This document shows positions 7,296 through 15,999 of a stretch of 64,000 bases of DNA, in pieces. Source of the DNA: Sulfuritalea sp. GTDB taxonomy: Bacteria > Pseudomonadota > Gammaproteobacteria > Burkholderiales > Rhodocyclaceae. The first letter of the stretch is position 1. Each line of letters starts with the position of its first letter. The notes under the pieces are model-generated. The model saw only the letters and a list, made by a program, of their open reading frames with translations, was not told where the DNA came from and ran no database searches. A program made the position numbers and the translations under genes. Where the stretch lies: NCBI GenBank assembly GCA_016708585.1, contig JADJFK010000016.1:1-64000 (forward strand), given 5' to 3'.

Positions 7296-8992
7296 TTGCG
7301 ACTCTCCTTGATTGATGGGGGTGCGGCCGGGTTTGGGTATATGCCGCGGATTGAAAGGCTTCGATGCCGATGCGGTCGAAGGTGTCGATGAAGCGTTCGT
7401 CGGCATGGCGGTGTGCCAGATAGGCGCCGATCAGGCGCTCGACCGCGTCGGGAAGCTCGGCGGCGGCAAACGACCGGCCGATCACTTCGCCGATGCGGGC
7501 ATCGTTGCCCTGGCGGCCGCCCAGCGTGACCTGGTACCACTCCTGACCGTTCTTGTCGACGCCGAGGATGCCGATCGCGCCGAGGTGGTGGTGGCCGCAG
7601 GAATTCATGCAGCCGGAGATGTTGAGTTCCAGTTCGCCGATGTCGTGCTGGTAGTCGAGGTCCTCGAAGCGCTCCTGGATCGCGGCGGCGATCGGCAGCG
7701 AGCGGGCATTGGCCAGGGCGCAGAAATCGCCGCCGGGGCAGGCGATCAGGTCCTGGATCAGGCCCACGGTGGGCGAGGCCAGGCCCGCCGCCTTGGCGCG
7801 GTGCCAGACGGTGTAGAGCTCGCGCTGCGGCACGTCGGCGAGGATCAGGTTCTGTTCGTGGGAGACGCGGATCTCGCCGAAGCTGTAGCGCTCGGCCAGA
7901 TCCGCGGCGGCTTCCATTTGTTCCGACGTCGCATCGCCCGGCGCGGCGCCGGGCTTCTTCAGCGACAGCGTGACGGCCGCGTAGCCCGCCACCTTGTGCG
8001 CCTGCACGTTGCGCTCGACCCAGCGCGAGAAGGCCTTGTCCTCGCGCAGGTGGGCGAGGTGGCACAGGTCGTCCTCGGCCAGGGTCTCATACGCCGGTGC
8101 AACGAACTGCGCGGCCACGCGCTCGACTTCGGCGACGGTCAATGTCGCCGGGCCATCCTTGAGGTGAGCCCATTCTGCCTCGACCTGCCGCGCGAACTCT
8201 TCGCGACCCAGCGCCTTGACCAGGATCTTTATGCGCGCCTTGAAGGCATTGTCGCGGCGGCCATAACGGTTGAAGACGCGGATCAGCGCCTCTGTGTAGG
8301 TCAGCAGGTGTTGCCAGGGCAGGAACTCTTGCACCACCTGGCCGAGGAGCGGGGTGCGACCGAGGCCGCCGCCGGCATAAACCTTGAAACCGATCTCGCC
8401 GTTGGGATCCCGCACCACCTGAAGTCCGAGGTCATGCACCTGGATCGCCGCGCGGTCTTCAGTGGCGCCGGAGATCGCGACCTTGAATTTGCGCGGCAGG
8501 TAGGCGAACTCGGGATGGAAGCTCGACCACTGACGCAGGATTTCGGCCCAGGGGCGGGGATCGGCGATCTCGTCGGCGGCGACGCCGGCGAAATGGTCGG
8601 TGGTCACGTTGCGGATGCAGTTGCCCGAGGTCTGGATCGCATGCAGTTCGTGCTCGGCGAGCTCGGCCAGGATCTCCGGCACCTGCGGCAGCTGAACCCA
8701 GTTGAGTTGGAGGTTGTGGCGCGTGGTGAAGTGGCCGAAGCCTCGATCATGGCGGCGGGCGATGTCGGCGAACTTGCGCAGTTGCGGCGCCGAGAGCAGG
8801 CCGTAGGGCACCGCCAGGCGCAGCATCGGGCCGTGGCGCTGGATGTAGAGGCCGTTTTGCAGGCGCAGCGGGCGGAACTCGTCATCGCTCAGCGCACCGG
8901 CAAGATAGCGCTCGGTCTGATTGCGGAACTGGGCGACGCGGGCCTGGACGATGGCGTGGTCGTAGCCGTCGATATGTAGCGTGGGGGCTCAT
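7288..8992 (-). CDS. cysI: Sulfite reductase hemoprotein (siroheme, [4Fe-4S]); apparent +1 frameshift near the start
   Basis: Six-electron reduction of sulfite to sulfide. Two ferredoxin-like halves are visible. The siroheme/cluster cysteines are in IACPGGDFCALANAR and NISGCMNSCGHHHLG. The main frame is open from codon 8 to the stop at 7288, but it runs upstream into a TGA before any start. The ATG at 8992, with AAGGA about 6 bases before it, is one base out of frame. Dropping one C from the five-C run (8983-8987 on the plus strand reads GGGGG) gives a natural MSPTLHIDGYDHAIVQARVAQF start. Total about 567 residues. Probably a homopolymer overcall. Confidence 0.9.
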
Positions 8993-9001
8993 GATTTTTC
9001 C

Positions 9002-9792
9002 TTAAGCGAGGATCAGCTTGCCGCCGACCAGCAACAAGACCGAGGCAAGCAGGCCGCGCAGGGCGCGTTCCGGCACCCTGGCGGCGAAATGGGCGCCAAG
9101 CGCAATACCCGGCAGGGACCCGATCAACAAGGACACCAGCAACACCACATCGACCGTGCCCAGCCACCAGTGGCCGAGGCCGGCGACGAAAGTCAGCGGC
9201 ACGGCGTGGGCGATGTCGGAGCCGACGACGCGGCGCGTGGCGAGATTCGGATAGAGGAAGGTCAGCGCGGTCACGCCGAGTGCGCCGGCACCGACCGAGG
9301 AGATCGTGACCAGGGCACCGACGATGGTGCCGACAATCACAGTGGCACCGCCAGGCCGTGCGCTTGAAAGTCGGCGCTGGCGGGACGGCGACGGGCCAGG
9401 TCCAGCAGGCGCTGGCGGAAGAACAGCGAGGCGGCGGTCAGCAGCAGGGCGAAGCCGAGCACCATGGAAATGAAACCGGTGGCGCCGTGATCCTTGATGC
9501 CCAGTTGCGCCAGCAGCAGCAGCGTCAAGGCGGCGGCGGGAACCGAACCGAGGGCAAGACGGCCGGTGATGGCCCAGTCGATGTTGCCATGCCGCTGATG
9601 CACCCAGGAGCCGCCGGCCTTGGTGATCGCTGCGTAAAGCAAGTCAGTGCCCACTGCGGTTGCCGGCTTGAAGCCGAAGAGCAGCACCAGCAGCGGCGTC
9701 ATCAGCGAGCCGCCGCCGACGCCGGTCAGGCCGACGAGGACGCCGACGGCAAAGCCGGACAGCGGGAGCAGGGGGTTGAGCACGAATTCCAT
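9002..9792 (-). CDS. TSUP/TauE-SafE family permease, reading frame broken at a repeat
   Basis: TSUP proteins are inner-membrane permeases for sulfur compounds or sulfite; the operon position (just before cysI, divergent from cysB) suggests sulfate uptake or sulfite export. The N-terminal half (start about 9792, MEFVLNPLLPL) contains the glycine-rich GLTGVGGGSLMTPLLV motif and four hydrophobic stretches, and runs to a stop at 9337. The C-terminal half, with SSVGAGALGVTALTFLYPNL, is in another frame from 9340 to 9002. Together they make one normal TSUP protein of about 260 residues. The frame change lies at or beside the dispersed repeat at 9366-9391. It may be non-functional, or expressed as two pieces. 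Confidence 0.85.
9366..9391 (+). repeat. Dispersed repeat, GGGAC variant, at the TSUP frame break
   Basis: GAAAGTCGGCGCTGGCGG followed by GACGGCGA on the plus strand, so antisense to the gene. The gene reads it as RRPASADF. The two halves of the permease meet here in different frames. Confidence 0.8.
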
Positions 9793-9879
9793 GATGCAGT
9801 GCATGCTAAAGACTTGATATAGTCCTGAAAAATACTTTATTAATATTTGTATATAGCCAAAAGTTATATAATCGGACCC
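9793..9879. promoter_or_regulatory. AT-rich divergent promoter region between the cys operon and cysB
   Basis: This 87-base region is far richer in A/T than its surroundings (ATATAG, TTATATAA and TTTATTAATATT blocks). Known CysB-binding sites are AT-rich and lie in such positions, so it is the likely site of CysB control over the operon and of autoregulation. I see no single unambiguous dyad. Confidence 0.55.
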
Positions 9880-10821
9880 GTGAAGCTGCAACAACTGCGT
9901 TACCTGGTCGAAGTGGAACGGCGCGGCTTGAATGTCTCCGCTGCCGCCGAAGCGTTGTTTACCTCGCAGCCGGGGGTGTCCAAGCAGATCGGCCTGCTCG
10001 AGGAGGAACTGGGCCTGACCATCTTCGAACGCAGCGGCAAGCGCCTGACGGGAATCACCCCACCCGGCCGCGCCGTACTGGCCATGGCGCAGCGCATGCT
10101 CGCCGAGGCGCAGAACATGAAGCGGGTCGGCGAGGATTACGCGGCGGAGAGCAGCGGCACGCTATCGATCGCCACCACCCACACCCAGGCGCGATACGCC
10201 CTGCCGCCGGTGATCCGGCGTTTCGTCCAGCGCCACCCGCGGATCCGCCTGCACATCCAGCAGGGCAGTCCGTCGCAGGTCGCGGCATGGGTGCTCGACG
10301 GCAGCGCCGACCTGGGCATCGCCACCGAGGCGCTCGACCGCCATGCGGAACTGCTGACCCTGCCCTGCTTCCAGTGGACGCACCTGGTGGTGACGCCGCG
10401 GGGGCATCCGCTGCTCGAGCGCCAGCCGCTGACGCTCGCGGCCCTGGCCGGCTATCCGCTGATCACTTACGACGCCACCTTCACCGGACGTTCGCACATC
10501 GATCGCGCCTTCGAGCGGCAGAGCCTGCGGCCCGACGTGATGCTGACCGCGATCGATTCCGACGTGATCAAGACCTATGTCGGCCTCGGCCTCGGCGTCG
10601 GCATCATCGCCGAAATGGCCTTCGATCCCCTGCGCGATGACGCGCTGGCCGCCTTGCCGGCCGGGCATCTGTTCGAGGGCAACACCACGCGCATCGCCTT
10701 TCGCCGCGATACCTGGCTGCGCGGCTACGACTACGACTTCATGGAATTGCTGGCGCCGCAACTGACGCGAGGCATGGTCGAGGCGACGCTGAAGGGCGAG
10801 GGCGCCGACCCGGGGCTGTGA
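9880..10821 (+). CDS. cysB: CysB, LysR-type regulator of cysteine biosynthesis
   Basis: Activator of sulfate assimilation that responds to N-acetylserine. The N-terminal winged helix-turn-helix (residues 1-60, MKLQQLRYLVEVERRGLNVS, then ALFTSQPGVSKQIGLLEEELG) is CysB-like rather than generic LysR. The effector domain carries TTHTQARYALPPVI, a CysB-typical segment. The start is GTG at 9880; upstream in-frame ATG residues come from the promoter region. 313 residues. Divergent from the cys operon that it should control. Confidence 0.95.
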   Translation: MKLQQLRYLVEVERRGLNVSAAAEALFTSQPGVSKQIGLLEEELGLTIFERSGKRLTGITPPGRAVLAMAQRMLAEAQNMKRVGEDYAAESSGTLSIATTHTQARYALPPVIRRFVQRHPRIRLHIQQGSPSQVAAWVLDGSADLGIATEALDRHAELLTLPCFQWTHLVVTPRGHPLLERQPLTLAALAGYPLITYDATFTGRSHIDRAFERQSLRPDVMLTAIDSDVIKTYVGLGLGVGIIAEMAFDPLRDDALAALPAGHLFEGNTTRIAFRRDTWLRGYDYDFMELLAPQLTRGMVEATLKGEGADPGL

Positions 10822-10932
10822 TGCGCCGCGCCGCCGAAGATTTGATTCGCGCCGATGGCCGTGTTCCGGAGTCGGGAAGCTAGAATGGGGTCAGTCCGGC
10901 TTGGCCGAACAATTCACTGAGCGAGGTTTGAC

Positions 10933-11205
10933 ATGCCCTACACGCCCGATCTTGTCCATGAACTGAACACCCTGATCCGCTTCGACCTGGAGACCAGCCA
11001 GCAGGGCATCAAGGTGCACAAGAACGCCGATCCGGACGTGATTGCAGCGACGCGGCGGTTGCACGAAAAGGGTTTGCTGACCCTGGCCGATGGCGGCTAC
11101 CTGACCGGCCTGGGGCGCGATGCGGCGGAGCACGCACAAGCGCTTCTGACCATACTTACTTCAAGTACCAGCCCCTCGGCTGCGGCGCAAAAGGACTTCG
11201 CCTAG
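10933..11205 (+). CDS. TIGR02647 family small protein, predicted DNA-binding
   Basis: A 90-residue soluble protein resembling the TIGR02647 family (short proteobacterial proteins of unknown role, some annotated as DNA-binding). Family-like features are the N-terminal YTPDLVHELNTL, GIKVHKNADPDVIAATRRLHEKGLLTL and the GGYLTGLGRDAAEHAQ block, which reads like a small winged-helix fold. The Shine-Dalgarno GCGAGG precedes the ATG. Convergent with darP, 6 bases between stops. No partner is suggested by context. Confidence 0.8.
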   Translation: MPYTPDLVHELNTLIRFDLETSQQGIKVHKNADPDVIAATRRLHEKGLLTLADGGYLTGLGRDAAEHAQALLTILTSSTSPSAAAQKDFA

Positions 11206-11211
11206 GCGCGG

Positions 11212-11748
11212 CTAGGCTTCGTCCGTCGTGTCGTCCGGCTCGCCGGCGACTTCCAGCGCGCGCAGTTCGCGGAACAACTCGCGGTAGGCGCGCGGCGGCT
11301 TGCCCTGCTGGGCTTCCTTCAGCGCGTTGCGGCGCAACTGGCGCAGGTGCTGCATGTCGGCACCGGGGTAATCGCGGGCCACCTCGCTGAACACCGCCTC
11401 GTCTTCCATCAGGCGCGTGCGCAATCTTTCGAGCTGGTGCTGGCGAATGGTGGCGGCTTTCGATACGCCGTTGATCTCGTCCATCGCCGCGCGCAAGGGC
11501 GCCGCATCGACATCGCGCATGATCTTGCCGATGTACTGCATCTGCCGTCGCCGTGCTTCGTGGCTGGTGATGCGCTGCGCCTCGAGCAGGGCATCGCGCA
11601 GGCGTTCCGGCATGTCGATTTTCGCCAGGCGTTCCTTCGACAGCGCCACCAGTTCGCCGCCGAGATCCTGCAAGGCCGTCATCTCGCGCTTGCGCTGGGA
11701 TTTGCTGGGGCCTGAATACTGACCGGCGTCGTTATCGATATCTTCCAC
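11212..11748 (-). CDS. darP: DarP/YjgA (DUF615), ribosome-associated factor
   Basis: A 178-residue member of the YjgA/DUF615 family, associated with late 50S subunit assembly. Family signatures are SKSQRKREMTALQDLGGELVALS at the N-terminus and the arginine-rich central helices (SHEARRRQMQYIGKIMRDVD). Predicted all-helical, highly charged, no membrane segment. It is divergent from pmbA, exactly as in many beta- and gammaproteobacteria, with about 50 bases between the starts. Confidence 0.92.
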   Translation of the reverse strand: MEDIDNDAGQYSGPSKSQRKREMTALQDLGGELVALSKERLAKIDMPERLRDALLEAQRITSHEARRRQMQYIGKIMRDVDAAPLRAAMDEINGVSKAATIRQHQLERLRTRLMEDEAVFSEVARDYPGADMQHLRQLRRNALKEAQQGKPPRAYRELFRELRALEVAGEPDDTTDEA

Positions 11749-11798
11749 GGTTTATCATTATAGCTTCGCGTCAGCCCCACACTTTGAAGGATTCCCGC

Positions 11799-13136
11799 AT
11801 GTCCCAAGGTTTTGCCCACTCCCAGCAGGCATTGCGCGCGCTGGCGCAAACCGTGCTCGACCACGCTGCCGCCATGGGCGCCACCGCCTGCGAGGTGGAT
11901 GTCTCGGAAGGATTCGGCCAGTCGGTCAGCGTGCGCCGGCAGGAGGTCGAGACCATCGAGTACAACCGCGACAAGGGACTCGGCGTCACCGCCTACGTCG
12001 GCCAGCGCCGCGGCCATGCCAGCAGTTCGGATTTCTCGCCGGCTGCGGTGAGGGCCTCGGTCGAGGCGGCGCTGTCGATCGCGCGCTTCACCGCCGAGGA
12101 CGATTGCGCCGGCCTGCCCGAGGCCGGGCTGCTGGCGAAGAAAACCATGGATCTGGATCTTTATCATCCCTGGGACATTGCGGTGGAAGCCGCGATCGAC
12201 ATCGCGCGCCGTTGCGAGCAGGCCGCCTTCGATGTCAGCCCCATGATCAGGAACTCGGAAGGCGCCACGGTTTCGGCGCAGACCTCGCACTTCGTTTCCG
12301 CCAACAGCCTGGGCTTCATGGGCGGCTTCGCCACGTCGCGGCACTACGTGTCCTGCTCGGTGATCGCCGGCGCAGGCGAGGACATGCAGCGCGACGACTG
12401 GTACGTCTCGCAGCGCGATGCGCGGAAATTTCCCGATGCGGCAACGGTGGGCGATTACGCCGCGCGGCGCGCCCTGTCGCGGCTCGGCGCGCGCAAGCTG
12501 AAGACGCGCAAATGCCCGGTGATCTTCGAGGCGCCGCTGGCGACCGGCCTGATCGGCAGCTTCGTGCACGCGATTTCCGGCGGCGCGCTTTACCGCAAGA
12601 CCTCCTTCCTCGTCGACAGCCTGGGCCGGCAGCTGTTTCCCGACTTCGTGCAGATCAGCGAGCGGCCGCACATCCGCGGCGGCTTCGCCTCCTCACCGTT
12701 CGATGACGACGGCGTCGCCACCCACGACCGCGAGGTGGTCAAGGACGGCGTGTTGCAGGGTTACTTCCTGTCGACTTATTCCGCGCGCAAGCTCGGCCTG
12801 CAGACCACGGGTAACGCCGGCGGGGCGCACAACCTGCTGGTGCAACCCGGCCGGCACGACCTCAAGGGCTTGCTGCGTGAAATGGGTACCGGCCTGCTGG
12901 TGACCGAGTTGCTCGGCCAGGGCGTGAATTACGTCACCGGCGACTATTCGCGCGGCGCCGCGGGCTACTGGGTGGAAAAGGGCGAGATCGCCTATCCGGT
13001 GGAGGAAATCACCATCGCCGGCAACCTGCGCGAAATGCTGCGCGGCATTGCCGCCATTGGCAATGACATCGAAGTTCGCGGCTCGAAACAGGTCGGTTCC
13101 ATCCTGGTCGAGCGCATGACCATCGCCGGCAGCTAA
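11799..13136 (+). CDS. pmbA: PmbA/TldE metalloprotease-related protein
   Basis: PmbA (TldE) pairs with TldD to form a heteromeric protease that acts on microcin B17, CcdA and other unfolded peptides; TldE itself lacks the zinc-binding HExxxH motif, and none is present here. 445 residues. Typical segments include LGVTAYVGQRRGHASSSD, the GGFATSRHYVSCSVIAG region, and the C-terminal GNDIEVRGSKQVGSILVERMTIAGS. The start at 11799 has AAGGA 7 bases upstream; an earlier TTG would place the ribosome site inside the gene. The dispersed repeat begins 8 bases after the stop. Confidence 0.93.
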   Translation: MSQGFAHSQQALRALAQTVLDHAAAMGATACEVDVSEGFGQSVSVRRQEVETIEYNRDKGLGVTAYVGQRRGHASSSDFSPAAVRASVEAALSIARFTAEDDCAGLPEAGLLAKKTMDLDLYHPWDIAVEAAIDIARRCEQAAFDVSPMIRNSEGATVSAQTSHFVSANSLGFMGGFATSRHYVSCSVIAGAGEDMQRDDWYVSQRDARKFPDAATVGDYAARRALSRLGARKLKTRKCPVIFEAPLATGLIGSFVHAISGGALYRKTSFLVDSLGRQLFPDFVQISERPHIRGGFASSPFDDDGVATHDREVVKDGVLQGYFLSTYSARKLGLQTTGNAGGAHNLLVQPGRHDLKGLLREMGTGLLVTELLGQGVNYVTGDYSRGAAGYWVEKGEIAYPVEEITIAGNLREMLRGIAAIGNDIEVRGSKQVGSILVERMTIAGS

Positions 13137-13143
13137 GGGCCTC

Positions 13144-13168
13144 AAAAGTCGGCGCCGGCGATACGGCG
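13144..13168 (+). repeat. Dispersed repeat, typical copy, intergenic
   Basis: AAAAGTCGGCGCCGGCGATA followed by CGGCG, in the 50-base space between the convergent pmbA and the spermidine-synthase-like gene. This is one of the most complete copies. Confidence 0.85.
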
Positions 13169-13186
13169 CCGCAGCGGACGCGGACG

Positions 13187-14527
13187 CTAGGGTGAGCGCG
13201 CGCTGTCGATGTCGGCCAGATTGCGTTCGTCTGCGTAAACCCTGGCCGCTTCGCCGCTCTCAACGGCGAAGCAGGTGACGATGACGTTGCTGACCGGCGC
13301 CGACTTGGCCAGCACCTCGACCGCGCAGCGGCCGTAGGCGCTTTCGATGGTCGCCAGCAGGTTGCGTGCGTAGGGGCTGGCGAGCTGGCCGTCGAGGATC
13401 AGGTTGGCCAGCATGACGCCGCCGGGCTTCAGCGCGCGGCGCGTGTCCGTCCAGAACTCGCGCGTCACCAGGTGGCCGGGGATCGAGGTGCGGGAACTGT
13501 AGACATCGACCACGATGGCATCGAAGCGGCGAGTGGTGTCGATCACGAAGCGGCGCGCATCGGTGGCGATGAATTCGCCGCGCGCCACCTCGCGCAGGAA
13601 ATCGCGCTCGGCGATGGCGCGGATCGCCGGGTCGATGTCGACGTAGGTGTAGCGGTTCAGCGGCTCGCGGTGCGACAGCGTGAAGCCGCCGGCGCCCAGT
13701 ACCAGGATGTCGCGGTCGCTGAAGCGCAGATCCTCATGCAGGATGCGCCGCAGGTGCTGCACGTAGCGCGCATAGCGCGGCGGCTCGCTGGCGTCGATCA
13801 CCGAGGCATTCTGGTTGTTGACCACGAAGGCGCGCGGCGCAAGCATGCCATCGCGCACCACGGGTTCGACGGCATAGTCGGCATAGGCCGTATCGGCGCG
13901 CCGGCGGTCGCCGAGGTTGGCCGCCACGCTCAAGGCGGCCACCGCCAGCAGCAGTCCCGTCGTCAAGGCCTGCGGGCGCTGTACCAGCGCGGCGCCGGCG
14001 ACCAGCATCAGGGCGCCGAGCAGCACCGCGGCCCAGACGCCGAGCAGCTGCATGACGACCAGCGACAGGGTGACGGAGCCGAGGAAGGAACCCAGCGTCG
14101 ACCAGTACAGGGCGCGGCCGGCCGCCTCGCCGCTGCGCTGCGCACGCATCAGGTTGGTCAGGATCGGCACCGTCTGTCCCAGCAGCCAGGCCAGCGGGCA
14201 GAGGATGGCGCCGATGAAAACCAGGTAGGCCATGCCCGCCGAGCTTTCGGCGAAGATCGCGTTGACGCTGCCGCCGGCAAGGCCCGCGCCCATCAATGCG
14301 GCAGAAACAAGGAAGTTGCGTGCCACCACGCTGCGGTAGTTGGCGGCGACGCGGCTGCCGGAGTGGTAGCCGAGCGCCAGGGCGAGCAGGAACAGGCCGA
14401 TGGTCGGCGCCGTGACCACGATGGAACTGCCCACATGCGGTATCAGCCGGCGCAGGGCAATGATCTCGGCGCCGAGCGAACAGTAGCCTTCGATGAAAAC
14501 AATGGTGAACAGCAGGCGTGGCGACAT
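13187..14527 (-). CDS. Membrane protein with C-terminal spermidine-synthase-like domain
   Basis: 446 residues. The first about 200 residues hold six to seven hydrophobic segments (for example TIGLFLLALALGYHSG, YLVFIGAILCPLAWLLGQTV). The remainder resembles the Rossmann fold of spermidine synthases: ILVLGAGGFTLS, then YVDIDPAI and FDAIVVDVYSSRTSIPGHLVT. Proteins of this layout are usually annotated as fused MFS/spermidine synthase; the aminopropyl-transfer residues cannot be verified here, so the substrate is unknown. A 13-base partial repeat match (CCGGCGCCGACTT, 13294-13306) lies in the C-terminus. Divergent from the methyltransferase gene, with a repeat copy between them. Confidence 0.75.
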   Translation of the reverse strand: MSPRLLFTIVFIEGYCSLGAEIIALRRLIPHVGSSIVVTAPTIGLFLLALALGYHSGSRVAANYRSVVARNFLVSAALMGAGLAGGSVNAIFAESSAGMAYLVFIGAILCPLAWLLGQTVPILTNLMRAQRSGEAAGRALYWSTLGSFLGSVTLSLVVMQLLGVWAAVLLGALMLVAGAALVQRPQALTTGLLLAVAALSVAANLGDRRRADTAYADYAVEPVVRDGMLAPRAFVVNNQNASVIDASEPPRYARYVQHLRRILHEDLRFSDRDILVLGAGGFTLSHREPLNRYTYVDIDPAIRAIAERDFLREVARGEFIATDARRFVIDTTRRFDAIVVDVYSSRTSIPGHLVTREFWTDTRRALKPGGVMLANLILDGQLASPYARNLLATIESAYGRCAVEVLAKSAPVSNVIVTCFAVESGEAARVYADERNLADIDSARSP

Positions 14528-14590
14528 CGCGGCGGGAAAGATGACAGGGATCGCGACTTTACCGCAAGTCCCCGGTGCGGCGGCACCGGC

Positions 14591-14616
14591 AAAAAGTCGG
14601 CGCTGGCGATACGGCG
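14591..14616 (+). repeat. Dispersed repeat, typical copy, intergenic
   Basis: AAAAAGTCGGCGCTGGCGAT followed by ACGGCG, in the 219-base divergent region before the methyltransferase gene. The rest of this region shows no gene or clear promoter. Confidence 0.85.
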
Positions 14617-14746
14617 AGCCGCTTTTCCCCGGCGCGGCAATCGAAAATTTACAGGCGGCCGCGCGCCACGTACCATGCATCCATTCCATGTTCATCAAGG
14701 TCACGATCGTGCCGGTGCGAGTCATGCTGTTTGGCGGCAAGGTGTC

Positions 14747-15880
14747 ATGAGCGCTGTGGCGTCCGTTACCTGGACCGAAGACGGCGTGGCGCGTTCGCTG
14801 CGCTGGCAGTCGGAGGCCGGCACCGCGCCGCCGAAACGGGTCATCGTCGCCGATGACCGCATCAGCGCCGACGAGGCGTATCGCCTGGCGTGCGGGGGCA
14901 CGGCCCTGCTCTGGCGCGGCGATTTCCAGAATGCGCGGGCTTTGCTGCAGGCCGTCGCCCGACGCATCGAGCGCAAGCCACGCAAGTTGCCGCAGGCGGC
15001 AGCGGCTCCCGCTGAGGCTTTCCATCTGTATCGGCTGGCGCAGTTGCAGCGCGCCCGCACGCTGGGCATGTTGCTGCTGCCGTTCGAGGACGACTACCGG
15101 ATTCCGCTGCGCCGGGCGCCCGATGTGCAACAGGCCTGCTCCGAGGCCTACGGACCTGCGGCCGGACCTTTTGTCGCTTCGCTGCGCGAACTGCTGGGCG
15201 TGGTCGGCGCCCACGAATGGCGCAAGAAAGGCGTCGATGTGCCGGCGCTCGGCGCGCGCATCCATCCGCATTACGGCGTGTTCGCGCCGGTGCGTGGCGA
15301 GTACGTCGACCTGGTCGCCAGGGCTCCGTTGCCTGCCGGTTGCACGCGGGCCTTCGACATCGGTACCGGAACCGGCGTATTGGCGGCGTTACTGGCGCAG
15401 CGTGGAGTCGCACATATTGTCGCCACCGATCAGGACTCGCGCGCGCTGGCCTGCGCCACAGAGAACCTGGCCCGGTTCGGCCTGGTGCAACGCGTCGAAT
15501 CGATGGCGGCCGACCTGTTCCCACCCGGTCGCGCGCCGCTGATCGTATGCAATCCGCCCTGGCTGCCGGGACGTGCCGGCTCGTCCCTGGAACGCGCCGT
15601 CTTTGACCCCGACAGCCGCATGCTCCTCGGATTCATCGCCGGACTTGCCGATCATCTGGAACCGGGCGGCGAGGGCTGGCTGATCCTGTCCGACCTCGCC
15701 GAGCACCTGGGCCTGCGCACGCGCGCAGAACTGCTGGCGGCGATCGAGGCCGGCGGCCTGAAAGTGTCGGGACGGATGGATGCCAGGCCGATTCATCCGC
15801 GGGCGAGGGACAGCAGCGACCCTTTGCATGCGGCGCGCGCTGCGGAAACCACCTCGCTCTGGCGTCTCGCCCCGAACTGA
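14747..15880 (+). CDS. Class I SAM-dependent methyltransferase (PrmC/RlmG-like NPPW motif)
   Basis: 377 residues. The N-terminal half is poorly characterised. The C-terminal half is a Rossmann methyltransferase: motif I AFDIGTGTGVLAALLAQ (near residue 205), acidic IVATDQDSRAL, and the catalytic IVCNPPWLPG tetrapeptide region typical of N-methyltransferases acting on glutamine or on guanine/adenine bases. The substrate could be a ribosomal protein or rRNA; the sequence does not decide. AAGGTG precedes the ATG. It ends just before a truncated repeat and a symmetric terminator. Confidence 0.75.
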   Translation: MSAVASVTWTEDGVARSLRWQSEAGTAPPKRVIVADDRISADEAYRLACGGTALLWRGDFQNARALLQAVARRIERKPRKLPQAAAAPAEAFHLYRLAQLQRARTLGMLLLPFEDDYRIPLRRAPDVQQACSEAYGPAAGPFVASLRELLGVVGAHEWRKKGVDVPALGARIHPHYGVFAPVRGEYVDLVARAPLPAGCTRAFDIGTGTGVLAALLAQRGVAHIVATDQDSRALACATENLARFGLVQRVESMAADLFPPGRAPLIVCNPPWLPGRAGSSLERAVFDPDSRMLLGFIAGLADHLEPGGEGWLILSDLAEHLGLRTRAELLAAIEAGGLKVSGRMDARPIHPRARDSSDPLHAARAAETTSLWRLAPN

Positions 15881-15882
15881 GC

Positions 15883-15910
15883 GTCGCCATCCCGCCAGGG
15901 GATACCGTCC
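15883..15910 (-). repeat. Truncated/chimeric copy of the dispersed repeat
   Basis: GTCGCCATCCCGCCAG (15883-15898) matches the reverse of the GGGAC variant with one mismatch. It is followed at once by GGGATACCGTCC, the inner block seen in the long forms in cysN and trmL. This links the short and long forms of the family. Confidence 0.6.
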
Positions 15911-15932
15911 GCGCCTGCAGCGCCGCCAAAAA

Positions 15933-15960
15933 GACAAACCCCGCCGCGGCGGGGTTTGTC
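15933..15960. terminator. Perfectly palindromic bidirectional terminator
   Basis: GACAAACCCCGCCG pairs with CGGCGGGGTTTGTC, a perfect 28-base palindrome between convergent genes (methyltransferase and dctP). A-rich bases precede it and T residues are part of the arm, so it can serve both transcripts. Confidence 0.85.
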
Positions 15961-15999
15961 GTCAGTACCGGCCGTGGCCTGCCGGCTTGATTGCGCTTC

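Noticed and set aside
13472..15880. An open frame of about 800 codons running through the spermidine-synthase-like gene and the methyltransferase
   Set aside because: Only the last 377 codons encode the methyltransferase; the upstream part is antisense to the membrane protein gene and has no domain character.
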